From: Bog-473 sp963783245
Lineage (GTDB): Bacteria > Actinomycetota > Acidimicrobiia > Acidimicrobiales > RAAP-2
Reading direction: 5' to 3'
DNA: 64,000 nt
NCBI GenBank assembly: GCA_963783245.1
Contig: CAWAMS010000002.1
Location: 1,555,261-1,619,260 of the forward strand
The position numbers and the translations under genes were made by a program. The first letter of the stretch is position 1. Every line of letters starts with the position of its first letter. The notes below the pieces were generated by a model that was not told where the DNA came from, made no database searches, and saw only the letters and a program-made list of their open reading frames with translations. Below, piece by piece: positions 18,840-27,273 of this stretch.

Positions 18840-19376
18840 ATGATCATCCTGTTCGGATTCAGGCGTACACGCGCCAGGTTGGGAACCATTCTGGTGATGT
18901 GTGGGTTCTGCCACACGCCTGCGGCGCACGCCATCCAGAGGATCCGTAAGTTCTTCACGCTGTTCTTCATCCCGGTGATCCCCCTCGGCACCAAGTACGC
19001 GACCACCTGCACGATGTGTGGGCGTTCGGCGCTGATCACGAAAGAGGCCGCCGAGACCTACGTTGCGGCGGCCGCGCAAGGCGTTCCGTCATCGGGCGTC
19101 CCCGCTCCGCCCGAGCCGGCATTTGCACACGCCGACGCGACCTCGGGGAGCGGCGCGTTGGCTTCCACGTCCGGGCCCGGCAACGTGGCGCAATCCCCCG
19201 GCGTCATCTATTGCAGTTGGTGCGGGACGCAGCGAGCGGTCGACTCGCCGGCCCTGCACCACTGCGGCTCCATGGAGCGGCCCGCCGTCTATTGCATGAG
19301 CTGTGGGACGTCGCTCGAAGAAGGCGCCGCCAACTGCGCCTCGTGCGGGACGTCGGCGACGCAAGTCTCCCGCTAG
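18840..19376 (+). CDS. Zinc-ribbon protein (membrane-associated)
   Basis: A 178-residue protein. The ATG at 18840 has a GA-rich ribosome site upstream (GAGGGAGGGCGCGAG). The first 70 residues follow the small zinc-ribbon family pattern MIILFGFRRTRARLG, CGFCHTP, then FFTLFFIPVIPLG and CTMCGRSALI, with Cys-x2-Cys pairs before and after a hydrophobic turn. A disordered Ala/Ser/Pro linker leads to two further Cys-x2-Cys pairs in each of which one knuckle is plain (YCSWCGTQ, YCMSCGTSLEEGAANCASCG). It may bind two to three zinc ions. The function is unknown. Confidence 0.75.
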   Translation: MIILFGFRRTRARLGTILVMCGFCHTPAAHAIQRIRKFFTLFFIPVIPLGTKYATTCTMCGRSALITKEAAETYVAAAAQGVPSSGVPAPPEPAFAHADATSGSGALASTSGPGNVAQSPGVIYCSWCGTQRAVDSPALHHCGSMERPAVYCMSCGTSLEEGAANCASCGTSATQVSR

Positions 19377-19383
19377 ACCTCGC

Positions 19384-20172
19384 TCACCCCTTCAGCCAGG
19401 CGCACCATTCGTCCACACCCTCGCCGGTCCGGGCGCTGGCCAGGATCACGTGCGCCGAAGGGTTCACCGCCTTCACATTCGACAGCAACTGGTCGAGATC
19501 GAAGTCGAGGTGCTGGAGGAGATCGATCTTGTTCACCACGATCACTTCGGCGGCGCGGAACATGACGGGATACTTGAAGGGTTTCTCCTCCCCCTCGGTG
19601 ATGGCGTAGATCATCGCTTTCGCCTGCTCCCCCACCCTGAACTCAGCGGGGCAGACCAGGTTGCCGACATTTTCGATAACGAGAAGCTCGAGGTCGTTGA
19701 GCGGCAGCCGGCCCAAGCCGGCCCGGACCATGACCGCATCGAGATGACATTCGCCCCCGAATCCTGCGCTCGTGTTGACGACCGCCACGGCGGTGGCTCC
19801 CGCCCCGTCGAGCGCGTCGGCATCGAGGCTGGTGGCGATGTCGCCTTCGAGGACGCCGATGCGCATGCTCCCTCCGAGCTTCTCCAACGTCCGCTTCAGC
19901 AGCGTCGTCTTCCCTGCGCCGGGTGACGACATGAGGTTCACCGCCCGTACTCCGGCGGCGGCCAGGACGGCACGATTGACCTCGGCCACGCGGTCGTTCT
20001 CCGAGAGGAGATTCTCGAGTACCTCGATGCGGGCGGATCCCGTCTCCGTGTAGCCGCTGTGGTCGCCCATTTCGTCATGGGAATGCGCTCCACCTTCGTG
20101 ATCGTGCGTGTGGGCACGAGGCTCCCCGTGCGCATGGCCGGTGTCATCCGCGTGAAGGTGAATTCTGCCCAC
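19384..20172 (-). CDS. hypB: Hydrogenase nickel-incorporation GTPase HypB
   Basis: A 262-residue GTPase that delivers nickel to the hydrogenase large subunit with HypA. The GTG at 20172, two bases after the hypA stop, is the chosen start. Residues 1-40 are His-rich (HLHADDTGHAHGE, HTHDHEGGAHSHD) and should store nickel. The G domain has the P-loop SSPGAGKTTLLKRT, switch region VLEGDIATSLDAD, the metal site GGECHLDA and NKIDLLQHLDFD. The nickel-storage His stretch is that of a full HypB rather than the short form. It converges with the zinc-ribbon gene. Confidence 0.95.
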   Translation of the reverse strand: MGRIHLHADDTGHAHGEPRAHTHDHEGGAHSHDEMGDHSGYTETGSARIEVLENLLSENDRVAEVNRAVLAAAGVRAVNLMSSPGAGKTTLLKRTLEKLGGSMRIGVLEGDIATSLDADALDGAGATAVAVVNTSAGFGGECHLDAVMVRAGLGRLPLNDLELLVIENVGNLVCPAEFRVGEQAKAMIYAITEGEEKPFKYPVMFRAAEVIVVNKIDLLQHLDFDLDQLLSNVKAVNPSAHVILASARTGEGVDEWCAWLKG

Positions 20173-20174
20173 GG

Positions 20175-20510
20175 CTATGCCCCCACATCCATCGAAACGA
20201 TGAGAAATTCCTCCCCGCTGACCAAGGCCACGTTGAAGCTCTCGCAGGCGCCGCACATCAGGATCGGCAGGTCCAGCATCGTCTCCGCCGCACACTCTCG
20301 GCACTTGACGGCGGCGGGTATCTGCTCAATCAAGAGCTCGCAGCCTTTGAGGTCAGTGCTGTCGGTGAGAATTTCCCAACCGAACTGCAAGGCGGCGGGC
20401 ACGACTTGGCGGAGGTGCCCGATCCGGACGGTCACACGTGTGACGTGACGACCTTCGGCCCGTTTCAGGGTCGTGCCGACGATGGCATCGCAGACGGAGA
20501 GTTCATGCAC
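20175..20510 (-). CDS. hypA: Hydrogenase nickel metallochaperone HypA
   Basis: A 111-residue protein, the usual HypA length. GTG 20510 is chosen so that the product begins Met-His-Glu (then LSVCDAI): the N-terminal amine and His2 are the nickel ligands of the family and must not be buried by the longer in-frame extension from an upstream ATG. The structural zinc site is Cys70-x2-Cys73 and Cys86-x2-Cys89 (KCREC, MCGACES). It heads the leftward hypA-hypB pair and is divergent from hhyS. Confidence 0.93.
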   Translation of the reverse strand: MHELSVCDAIVGTTLKRAEGRHVTRVTVRIGHLRQVVPAALQFGWEILTDSTDLKGCELLIEQIPAAVKCRECAAETMLDLPILMCGACESFNVALVSGEEFLIVSMDVGA

Positions 20511-20553
20511 GGTGTGCCTTTCCGTCATGGAGCATACCGATATCGCTCCGCGC

Positions 20554-20573
20554 CGTGACACGGCTCGTGACAC
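20554..20573. promoter_or_regulatory. Direct repeat CGTGACAC x2 in the hypA-hhyS divergent region
   Basis: Two exact copies of CGTGACAC (20554-20561 and 20566-20573) sit 12 bp apart, centred about 55-60 bp upstream of the predicted hhyS -35 element. The spacing of roughly one helical turn would put both on one face of the DNA, as expected for a regulator binding site. The regulator is unknown. Confidence 0.4.
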
Positions 20574-20608
20574 CCGGCCTTGCGCAAAAGCGATGCAAAA
20601 GACACTCA

Positions 20609-20637
20609 TTTACAGAGACCGCGTGTCGTTGTATCAC
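20609..20637 (+). promoter_or_regulatory. Candidate promoter of the hydrogenase operon
   Basis: TTTACA (20609-20614) and TATCAC (20632-20637) are separated by 17 bp and resemble -35 and -10 hexamers of housekeeping sigma factors (5/6 and 4/6 matches). A start near 20644 would leave a leader of about 40 bases with GAGGAGG ahead of the GTG of hhyS. This is a pattern match only. Confidence 0.4.
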
Positions 20638-20684
20638 TGCAGTGGGTCGCCGCGCAGACGCGACCATGAGCCGAGGAGGGGACC

Positions 20685-21734
20685 GTGACGGTAACCGAGA
20701 CCGACGAGGCTGTCGTCCACGTCCTGTGGATCAATGCGGGGCTCAGCTGCGACGGGGACTCGGTCGCACTCACCGCGGCCACCCAGCCGAGTATCGAAGA
20801 GATCGCCCTCGGCGCGTTACCCGGCCTCCCGAAGATCGCCGTCCATTGGCCGCTCATCGATTTCGAGTGTGGTCCCGTCGGAGGGGCCGACGACTTCCTC
20901 GAATGGTTCTTCAAGGCCGACCGGGGCGAACTGGACCCCTTCGTACTGGTGGTCGAGGGCTCCATCCCCAACGAAGCCATCAAGCGTGAGGGTTATTGGT
21001 GCGGTTTCGGGAACGATCCCGACACCGATCAGCCCATGACAACCAGCGAATGGCTCGACCGCCTGGCGCCAAAGGCCCTGGTGGTCCTCTGTGCCGGCAC
21101 GTGTGCCTGCTACGGCGGTATCCACGCCATGGCCGGCAACCCGACCGGAGCGATGGGCGTCCCGGACTACCTGGGATGGGACTGGACGTCCAAGGCCGGC
21201 ATCCCCATCGTCTGCGTGCCCGGATGCCCGACCCACCCCGACAACCTCTCCGAAACCATCCTCTACCTGCTGTACCAGGCCACCGGACAGGCACCCATGA
21301 TCCCGCTCGACGATGCCCTCCGGCCGCAGTGGCTCTTCGGCAACACGGTGCACGAAGGCTGCGACAGGGCCGGCTACTACGAGCAGGGTGACTTCGCCCG
21401 TGAGTACGGCTCGCCCAAGTGCATCGTGAAGCTGGGGTGTTGGGGTCCCGTCGTCAAGTGCAACGTACCCAAGCGGGGCTGGATCAACGGTGTGGGCGGG
21501 TGCCCCAACGTCGGCGGGATCTGCATCGGGTGCACCATGCCCGGGTTCCCGGACAAGTTCATGCCGTTCATGGACGAACCGCCCGGCGCCCACGTCTCGA
21601 GCCTGGCCAGCGGGCTCTATGGCCGTGCGATCCGCAGTCTGCGCAAGGTCACCGCCCACACGCTCGATGCCGAACCCAAGTGGCGCAAGCCCGGGCGCGA
21701 CCTGTCAACCGGCTACGAGCAGATCTGGAGGTAG
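20685..21734 (+). CDS. hhyS: [NiFe]-hydrogenase small subunit, group 1h (actinobacterial high-affinity)
   Basis: A 349-residue Fe-S subunit that passes electrons from H2 oxidation. GTG 20685 follows GAGGAGG. No Tat signal precedes the first cluster motif, as in group 1h enzymes. The proximal-cluster region reads Cys22-x2-Asp25 (LSCDGDS) instead of the usual Cys-x2-Cys, then AGTCACYGG and PGCPTHPDN; this 3Cys/1Asp ligation is the hallmark of the O2-insensitive actinobacterial enzyme. Medial and distal clusters are served by HEGCDRAGYYEQG and the CxxxxxCWGPVVKC...GGCP...CIGCTMPGFPD block. It is directly followed by hhyL and should be translated with it. The enzyme is expected to scavenge atmospheric H2 and feed the respiratory chain. 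Confidence 0.95.
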   Translation: MTVTETDEAVVHVLWINAGLSCDGDSVALTAATQPSIEEIALGALPGLPKIAVHWPLIDFECGPVGGADDFLEWFFKADRGELDPFVLVVEGSIPNEAIKREGYWCGFGNDPDTDQPMTTSEWLDRLAPKALVVLCAGTCACYGGIHAMAGNPTGAMGVPDYLGWDWTSKAGIPIVCVPGCPTHPDNLSETILYLLYQATGQAPMIPLDDALRPQWLFGNTVHEGCDRAGYYEQGDFAREYGSPKCIVKLGCWGPVVKCNVPKRGWINGVGGCPNVGGICIGCTMPGFPDKFMPFMDEPPGAHVSSLASGLYGRAIRSLRKVTAHTLDAEPKWRKPGRDLSTGYEQIWR

Positions 21735-21738
21735 GACG

Positions 21739-23529
21739 ATGCCCACCACGAAGTTCACGGAGGACAAGAGCGGCCTCGTCGAGATGGCATGGGACCCGAT
21801 CACGCGTATCGTCGGCAGCCTCGGTATCTATACCAAGATCGACTTCGGCAAGGGCAAGGTGGCCGAATGTCACAGCACGTCATCGATCTTCCGCGGCTAC
21901 AGCATCTTCATGAAGGGCAAGGACCCGCGCGACGCCCATTTCATCACCAGCCGGATCTGCGGCATCTGCGGCGACAATCACGCCACCTGCTCGTGCTACA
22001 CGCAGAACATGGCCTACGGGGTCAAGCCGCCCCCTCTGGGCGAGCAGATCGTCAATCTGGGTGAGGCGGCCGAGTACATGTTCGACCACAACATCTTCCA
22101 GGAGAATCTCGTCGGGGTCGACTTCTGCGAGAAGATGGTGGCCGAGACCAACCCCGGTGTGCTGGAGCAGGCGAACAGGACCGAATCGCCGCACGCGGCC
22201 GAGCACGGCTACAAGACGATCGGCGACATCATGCGCTCGCTCAACCCGTTCTCGGGCGAGTTCTACCGTGAGGCACTGCAGGTCAGTCGCTACACCAGGG
22301 AGATGTTCTGCCTGATGGAGGGGCGACACGTGCACCCTTCCACCCTCTACCCCGGCGGTGTGGGCACGACGGCGACCATCCAGCTGTTCACCGACTACTA
22401 CACGCGGCTCATGCGCTACGTCGAGTTCATGAAGCGGGTCGTGCCCATGCACGATGACCTGTTCGACTTCTTCTACGAGGCTCTCCCGGGGTACGAAGAG
22501 GTGGGCCGGCGTCGCATCCTGCTCAATTGCTGGGGCGCTTTCCAGGACCCCAACGTCTGCAATTTCGAGTACAAGGACATGACCACGTGGGGTCGGGCGA
22601 TGGGCGTGACGCCCGGCATCGTCGTCGACGGCAAGCTGGTCACCAACGACCTGGTCGACATCAACCTCGGCATCCGGATCCTGCTCGGACACTCCTTCTA
22701 CGACGACTGGGAAGACCAGTCGATGTTCGTGACGAGGGACCCCCTGGGCAACCCGGTCGACCGGCGCCACCCGTGGAACCAGCACACCAATCCCCAGCCG
22801 CAAAAGCGCGACTTCGACGGCAACTACAGCTGGGTCATGTCGCCCCGCTGGTTCGACGGGAAGGACCACCTGGCGCTCGACACCGGAGGAGGACCGCTGG
22901 CCCGGCTGTGGTCGACCGCGCTGTCCGGCCTGGTCAACACCGATCACCTGAAAGCGACCGGGACCAGTGTGCAGATCCACCTGCCCAAGACGGCCCTCAA
23001 GGGTCCGGTCGATCTCGAATGGGAGATCCCGCAGTGGTCCAACACGATCGAGCGGGATCGGGCGAGGACGTACTTCCAGGCCTACGCGGCTGCGGCGGCG
23101 CTCGACTTCATGGAGCTGGCACTCAAGGACGTCCGCGCCGGTCGGACCAAGACATGGGAGCCCTTCGACGTGCCCGACGAGGCGATCGGGTGCGGGTTCA
23201 CCGAAGCGGTCCGTGGCGTGCTGTCGCACCACATGGTCATCAGGGACGGGAAGATCGCCAACTACCACCCGTACCCGCCCACACCGTGGAACGCCAACCC
23301 GCGTGACTCCTACGGCACGCCCGGTCCCTATGAGGACGCGGTGACGGATACGCCGATCTTCGAGGAGAACACCCGGGAGAACTTCAAGGGTATCGACATC
23401 ATGCGGGCGGTGCGCAGCTTCGATCCCTGCCTCCCGTGCGGCGTGCACATGTACCTCGGCCAGGGAAAAGTCCTGAAGAAGCTGCACTCCCCCACCCAGG
23501 TGGCCAATCCCGACGACCTGGCTTTCTGA
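21739..23529 (+). CDS. hhyL: [NiFe]-hydrogenase large subunit, group 1h
   Basis: The 596-residue catalytic subunit, intact. Ni-Fe ligands are Cys74-x2-Cys77 in SRICGICGDNHATCS and Cys564-x2-Cys567 in FDPCLPCGVH. After His570 a 26-residue tail (MYLGQGKVLKK... to the C-terminus) should be removed by the maturation protease encoded at 26780. The long form with inserts such as the FDGNYSWVMSPRWFDGKD segment fits group 1h. The ATG at 21739 lies four bases after the hhyS stop and GGAGG is at 21727-21731. The codon usage is strongly GC3 and the frame is unbroken over 1.8 kb. Confidence 0.96.
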   Translation: MPTTKFTEDKSGLVEMAWDPITRIVGSLGIYTKIDFGKGKVAECHSTSSIFRGYSIFMKGKDPRDAHFITSRICGICGDNHATCSCYTQNMAYGVKPPPLGEQIVNLGEAAEYMFDHNIFQENLVGVDFCEKMVAETNPGVLEQANRTESPHAAEHGYKTIGDIMRSLNPFSGEFYREALQVSRYTREMFCLMEGRHVHPSTLYPGGVGTTATIQLFTDYYTRLMRYVEFMKRVVPMHDDLFDFFYEALPGYEEVGRRRILLNCWGAFQDPNVCNFEYKDMTTWGRAMGVTPGIVVDGKLVTNDLVDINLGIRILLGHSFYDDWEDQSMFVTRDPLGNPVDRRHPWNQHTNPQPQKRDFDGNYSWVMSPRWFDGKDHLALDTGGGPLARLWSTALSGLVNTDHLKATGTSVQIHLPKTALKGPVDLEWEIPQWSNTIERDRARTYFQAYAAAAALDFMELALKDVRAGRTKTWEPFDVPDEAIGCGFTEAVRGVLSHHMVIRDGKIANYHPYPPTPWNANPRDSYGTPGPYEDAVTDTPIFEENTRENFKGIDIMRAVRSFDPCLPCGVHMYLGQGKVLKKLHSPTQVANPDDLAF

Positions 23530-23538
23530 GCGGGAGAG

Positions 23539-24102
23539 ATGCCCGAACCCCAGAACCTCCGGGCGATCGGCGAGCGCATAGAGCAGGGCCTCGATGAGCT
23601 GTACGCCATCGCCGACCCCCGCACGGTGAATCTGGCGGAGGAGCTCCTGCGTCTGGTCACCGAGCTCTACGGGGCCGGGTTTGCCCGCACCATGGAACTG
23701 GCCCGGGAGCACGCTCCCTCGCTGATCGACGAGTTCGTCCGGGACGATTTGGTGGCCAGCCTCCTCGTGGTGCAGGGCCTCCATCCCGCGTCCATCGACG
23801 ACCGGGTGGAGGCGGCCCTGGTCTCCGTGCGGCCGCTGCTGGCCCAGCACGACGGCGATGTCGAACTGCTCGGCATCGACGACGAACTCGGTGCCGTGAA
23901 GTTGCGCCTGCTCGGGAGCTGCGACGGCTGCCCCTCGTCGGCCAGCACTCTGCAGGGCGCGGTGGAGGCGGCGATCGTCGAAGCGGCGCCCGAGATCGTC
24001 CACATCGTGGTGGAAACGACCACGCCCGCTGTACGCGTGCCCATCTCGCTCGGCGCCAAGCCGGCCTACGACGAGTGCCCGCTCGAGGTGTCGACGGGGT
24101 GA
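23539..24102 (+). CDS. NifU-like C-terminal-domain protein of the hydrogenase operon
   Basis: A 187-residue protein. The first 90 residues are helical (LRAIGERIEQGLDELYAIAD, LAEELLRLVTELYGAGF). The second half is the NifU C-terminal scaffold (AQHDGDVELLGI, KLRLLGSCDGCPSSASTLQGAVEAAI), with the Cys-x2-Cys pair that binds a transient or electron-transfer [4Fe-4S] cluster. Related genes sit next to hhyL in other actinobacteria, where, from memory, the protein often has an added Rieske-type [2Fe-2S] domain. Here it ends at CPLEVSTG without one. It may assemble clusters for HhyS or relay electrons. Its stop overlaps the next start (GTGA). Confidence 0.85.
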   Translation: MPEPQNLRAIGERIEQGLDELYAIADPRTVNLAEELLRLVTELYGAGFARTMELAREHAPSLIDEFVRDDLVASLLVVQGLHPASIDDRVEAALVSVRPLLAQHDGDVELLGIDDELGAVKLRLLGSCDGCPSSASTLQGAVEAAIVEAAPEIVHIVVETTTPAVRVPISLGAKPAYDECPLEVSTG

Positions 24103-26783
24103 GCGACCCCCTGGCCGTGCTGCAGCGGATCCGTGAGAGCACGCCCCGGGAGATCCCGCGCGCCGGGGAGGTGTGCGAGTTGTGCGCCGAGCCCATCCCC
24201 GATGACCACGGCCACCTGGTCGACCTGGTGGCCCGCACCCTCCTGTGCGCGTGTCGCGGGTGTCACCTGCTGTTCCTCTCCGAGGGTGCGGGCGGTTCGC
24301 ATTTCCGATCGGTCCCCGACCGCTTCCTCGCCTTTCCCGACGTCGCCCTCTCCCCGGCGCAGTGGGAGAGCCTGCAACTCCCGGTCGACGTGGCCTTCTT
24401 CTTCGTCAATTCGTCCCTCGCCCGCGTGGCCGCCTTCTACCCGGGACCCGCAGGCGCCACAGAGTCCGAGCTCCCGCTCGATGCGTGGGATGACGTCGTG
24501 ACGGCCAATCCCCGGCTCGGCACGCTGCAACCCGATGTGGAGGCCTTCCTCGTGCGCTCGCGGGCCGACGGGGACGGCAGGGAGTGTTACATCGTCCCCA
24601 TCGATGCCTGCTACGAACTCGTCGGCCACCTGCGCCGTCTCTGGCGGGGTTTCGACGGCGGCCCGGAGGCAAAGGCCAAGCTCGATGCATTCTTCGACGA
24701 CGTGAGGGAGAAGGGCGCGATGACCGCCCTGTCCTTCGCGGTGGTGCACGCGCGGGCGGAGCCCCATGCCGCGGTGCCGACGATCATGCTGCGGGTGCGG
24801 GTCGAGGAGGCGGACGGATGCAGCGTGCATGCGTTGGCGCTGCGCTGTCAGATCAGGATTGAGCCCCAACGCCGCCGTTACGGGCCCGAGGAAGAGAAGC
24901 AGCTCTACGAATTGTTCGGGGAGACACCGCAATGGGGTGACTCATTGCGGCCGTTCCTCTGGACCCACGTGTCGACGACCGTCGGGAGATTCGACGGGGC
25001 CACGGAATTCGATCTTCCAGTGGAATGCACCTACGACTTCGACGTGGCGGGCGCCAAATACCTGCACGCCCTCACCGATGGCGACATTCCGCTGCTCCTG
25101 CTCTTCTCGGGCACGGCCTTCACCCGGGGCACGTCGGGCTTCTCGGCTGAGCCGCTGTCCTGGTCGCTCGAGGCATCGCACAAGCTCCCGGTGTCGGTGT
25201 GGCGCACCACGATGGACCTGTACTTCCCCAACAGCGGCTGGATCCGCATGGATCGTGACACGCTGCGTGCGCTGCAGCGATTCCGCGCCTCACGCGGGCT
25301 GCCCACGTGGGACCACGCCTTCGAGCACCTTCTCAAGGAAGCGGGAGAGGAGGGGCAGGTGAGCGATGCCACTGCCTACGCACGTGGCCGCTTCGCACCG
25401 GACCGCTTCGAGGCGGCGCGCGCCGTGGCCGACGCCGTCCTCTACGAGGGGTACGTCCTCTATCCGTACCGAGCGTCCTCGCGCAAGAACCAGGCCCGCT
25501 TCCAGTGGGGGGTGCTCACCCCCGGGGTTTCAGCCGAAGCCGAAGGGTCAGAGCGGTGGTCCGTGCGTACCGAATGCCTGGCCGAGCCGGGGACCAGCTC
25601 CGTCCTCTCGGTGCGCGTCCGTTGCCTGCACGCGCAGCACCGCCGCTGCGATCGGCGAAGAGGACTGTCCGGTCGCCCGAGCGAGGACTCGTTCGAGCCG
25701 GTGGACGCACTCGACGTCGATGGCGTGGTGCACACGGGGTGGGACGAGGCCGTCGAGCAGGTCGTCGACGTCCCGGCGGGGCCGCTGCACCTTCTGGAGG
25801 GGCTCACCCACGCCGAGCCCTTCTCCTTTGCGGCGACGGCCGAGTCCGAACTGATCCACGACACGTTCGGTACCGTGGTGGGTCGCTTCCGCGCGGACAC
25901 GTCGCGCGCGATCACCGGCATGGTGTCGGTTGACGCGACGAGACCCGCTCCTCACCTCCCCTTCGTCAAGATCGGCGTGACGGTGGAGAACACCACGCCG
26001 TGGTCCGGCGGCGGCCTCCATCGCGACGATGCCATGGCACAGAGCCTGATCGCCGTGCACACGATGCTGGCCATCGACGAAGGGAGGTTCGTCTCCCTCC
26101 TCGATCCCCCTGACCGCGCCGTGGACATCACACCCGGCTGTCGCAGCGAGGGGTCCTACCCGGTCCTCATCGGTGAGGGCGACGATGTCGTGCTGTCGTC
26201 GCCGATCATTCTCTACGACCATCCCGAGGTGGCGCCCCAGAGCCCGGGCGACCTCTACGACAGTCTGGAGATCGATGAGATCCTGGCCCTGCGGGTCATG
26301 ACCCTGACCGACGAGGAGAAGTCCGAGGCCCGTGGCACGGACCCCCGGGCGGCGGCCATCATCGATCGCTGCGACGACATGTCCCCCGAGACGCTGAGCG
26401 CCCTGCACGGGCAGATGAGGCCGGTCGACATCCCGACCCGGGGGGAACTCCCCGCATCTCCGAGCGAGGTGCCCTGGTGGGATCCCGAGACCGACGCGTC
26501 GTTCGATCCCTGGACCGAAACAGCATGGGTAGGCGGCGTGGCCATCACCAAGGGGACCGTGGTCCGGCTTCGCCCCTCCCATCGGGCCGACGCGCACGAC
26601 ATGTTCCTGGCCGGCATGCGCGCCACGGTCGGAGGGGTGTTCACCGATGTGGACGGTGAGCAGCACGTTGCCGTCACGGTCGACGACGATCCCGCCACCG
26701 AGGCGTTGGTCTGGCAGGGGCGTTACCTGTTCTTCCACCCCGACGAGGTGGAGCCGCTCGTGACGCAGGGGCATGACCGGTGA
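24099..26783 (+). CDS. Composite hydrogenase accessory protein: DUF5947 + DUF6084 + third conserved domain in one frame
   Basis: An uninterrupted 894-residue frame from GTG 24099. Residues 1-207 match DUF5947 (EVCELCAEPIPDDHGHLVDL, LLCACRGCHLLF, with two Cys-x2-Cys pairs; CYELVGHLRRLWRGFDGG). Residues 208-420 match DUF6084 (ARAEPHAAVPTIMLRVRV, LRCQIRIEPQRRRYGPEEE, RPFLWTHVSTTVGRF, TYDFDVAGAKYLHAL). Residues 421-894 match a third operon protein (VADAVLYEGYVLYPYRASSRKNQARFQWGVL, PSHRADAHDMFLAGMRATVGGVFTDVDG). As I recall, these are separate genes in other group 1h clusters. Codons at both junctions (ATG 24720 and GTG 25359) still look like starts with an overlapping NTGA, so an indel erasing the stops cannot be excluded. 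None has a proven function; a maturation or electron-transfer role is inferred. Confidence 0.8.
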   Translation: MSDPLAVLQRIRESTPREIPRAGEVCELCAEPIPDDHGHLVDLVARTLLCACRGCHLLFLSEGAGGSHFRSVPDRFLAFPDVALSPAQWESLQLPVDVAFFFVNSSLARVAAFYPGPAGATESELPLDAWDDVVTANPRLGTLQPDVEAFLVRSRADGDGRECYIVPIDACYELVGHLRRLWRGFDGGPEAKAKLDAFFDDVREKGAMTALSFAVVHARAEPHAAVPTIMLRVRVEEADGCSVHALALRCQIRIEPQRRRYGPEEEKQLYELFGETPQWGDSLRPFLWTHVSTTVGRFDGATEFDLPVECTYDFDVAGAKYLHALTDGDIPLLLLFSGTAFTRGTSGFSAEPLSWSLEASHKLPVSVWRTTMDLYFPNSGWIRMDRDTLRALQRFRASRGLPTWDHAFEHLLKEAGEEGQVSDATAYARGRFAPDRFEAARAVADAVLYEGYVLYPYRASSRKNQARFQWGVLTPGVSAEAEGSERWSVRTECLAEPGTSSVLSVRVRCLHAQHRRCDRRRGLSGRPSEDSFEPVDALDVDGVVHTGWDEAVEQVVDVPAGPLHLLEGLTHAEPFSFAATAESELIHDTFGTVVGRFRADTSRAITGMVSVDATRPAPHLPFVKIGVTVENTTPWSGGGLHRDDAMAQSLIAVHTMLAIDEGRFVSLLDPPDRAVDITPGCRSEGSYPVLIGEGDDVVLSSPIILYDHPEVAPQSPGDLYDSLEIDEILALRVMTLTDEEKSEARGTDPRAAAIIDRCDDMSPETLSALHGQMRPVDIPTRGELPASPSEVPWWDPETDASFDPWTETAWVGGVAITKGTVVRLRPSHRADAHDMFLAGMRATVGGVFTDVDGEQHVAVTVDDDPATEALVWQGRYLFFHPDEVEPLVTQGHDR

Positions 26784-27273
26784 GCGGCGGCGTCCTGGTG
26801 GCGGGCATCGGCAACATCTTCCAATCCGATGACGGGTTCGGGGTCGAGGTGGCCAACCGCCTGAACAGGCGAGCCCTTCCCGAGAGCGTCCGGGTCGAGG
26901 ACTACGGCATTCGGGGCGTCCACCTGGCCTACGAGTTGCTCAATGGCTATGACGCCCTCGTCATTCTCGACACCCTCCCGATGGGCGAGCCTCCCGGGAC
27001 CCTGGCCCTTCTGGAGCCGGACCTCGACGCGGCGACGCTGACGACGCCGGTCCTGGATGCCCACACGATGAGCCCGCATGTCGTGCTGGCCACCCTGGCC
27101 CGGCTGGGCGGCCGGATAGAGCCGACGTTCGTTCTCGGTTGCCAACCCGCCACGCTCGAAGAGGGCATGGCGCTGTCACCTCCGGTGTCGGCCGCCGTCG
27201 ACGGGCGGTGGAGATGTGCATCGAACTCGTCACGCGAATTCTCGAACCAGCCGGAAAGGGGACATCTTCATGA
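26780..27273 (+). CDS. Hydrogenase maturation protease (HyaD/HybD-like; frameshifted)
   Basis: This endopeptidase clips the C-terminal tail of the large subunit once nickel is inserted. The GTG at 26780 overlaps the preceding stop. Signatures are VLVAGIGNIFQSDDGFGVEVA, with the nickel-sensing acidic residue in QSDDGFG, VRVEDYGIRGVHLAYELL, LVILDTLPMG and a His in VLDAHTMSPH. A frame change near 27205 (one base missing after GTCGAC) restores a helix (VEMCIELVTRILEPAGKG) and a stop at 27271-27273, giving about 164 residues, normal for the family. The cognate substrate should be HhyL. Confidence 0.9.

Noticed and set aside
20511..20609. Longer N-terminal extension of HypA from an upstream start
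   Set aside because: It would bury the nickel-binding Met-His-Glu end; GTG 20510 gives the standard 111 residues.
21880..24003. A 707-residue open frame on the minus strand opposite hhyL
   Set aside because: It is a shadow of the high-GC3 hhyL/NifU frames; the translation has no motif and hhyL has all catalytic ligands.
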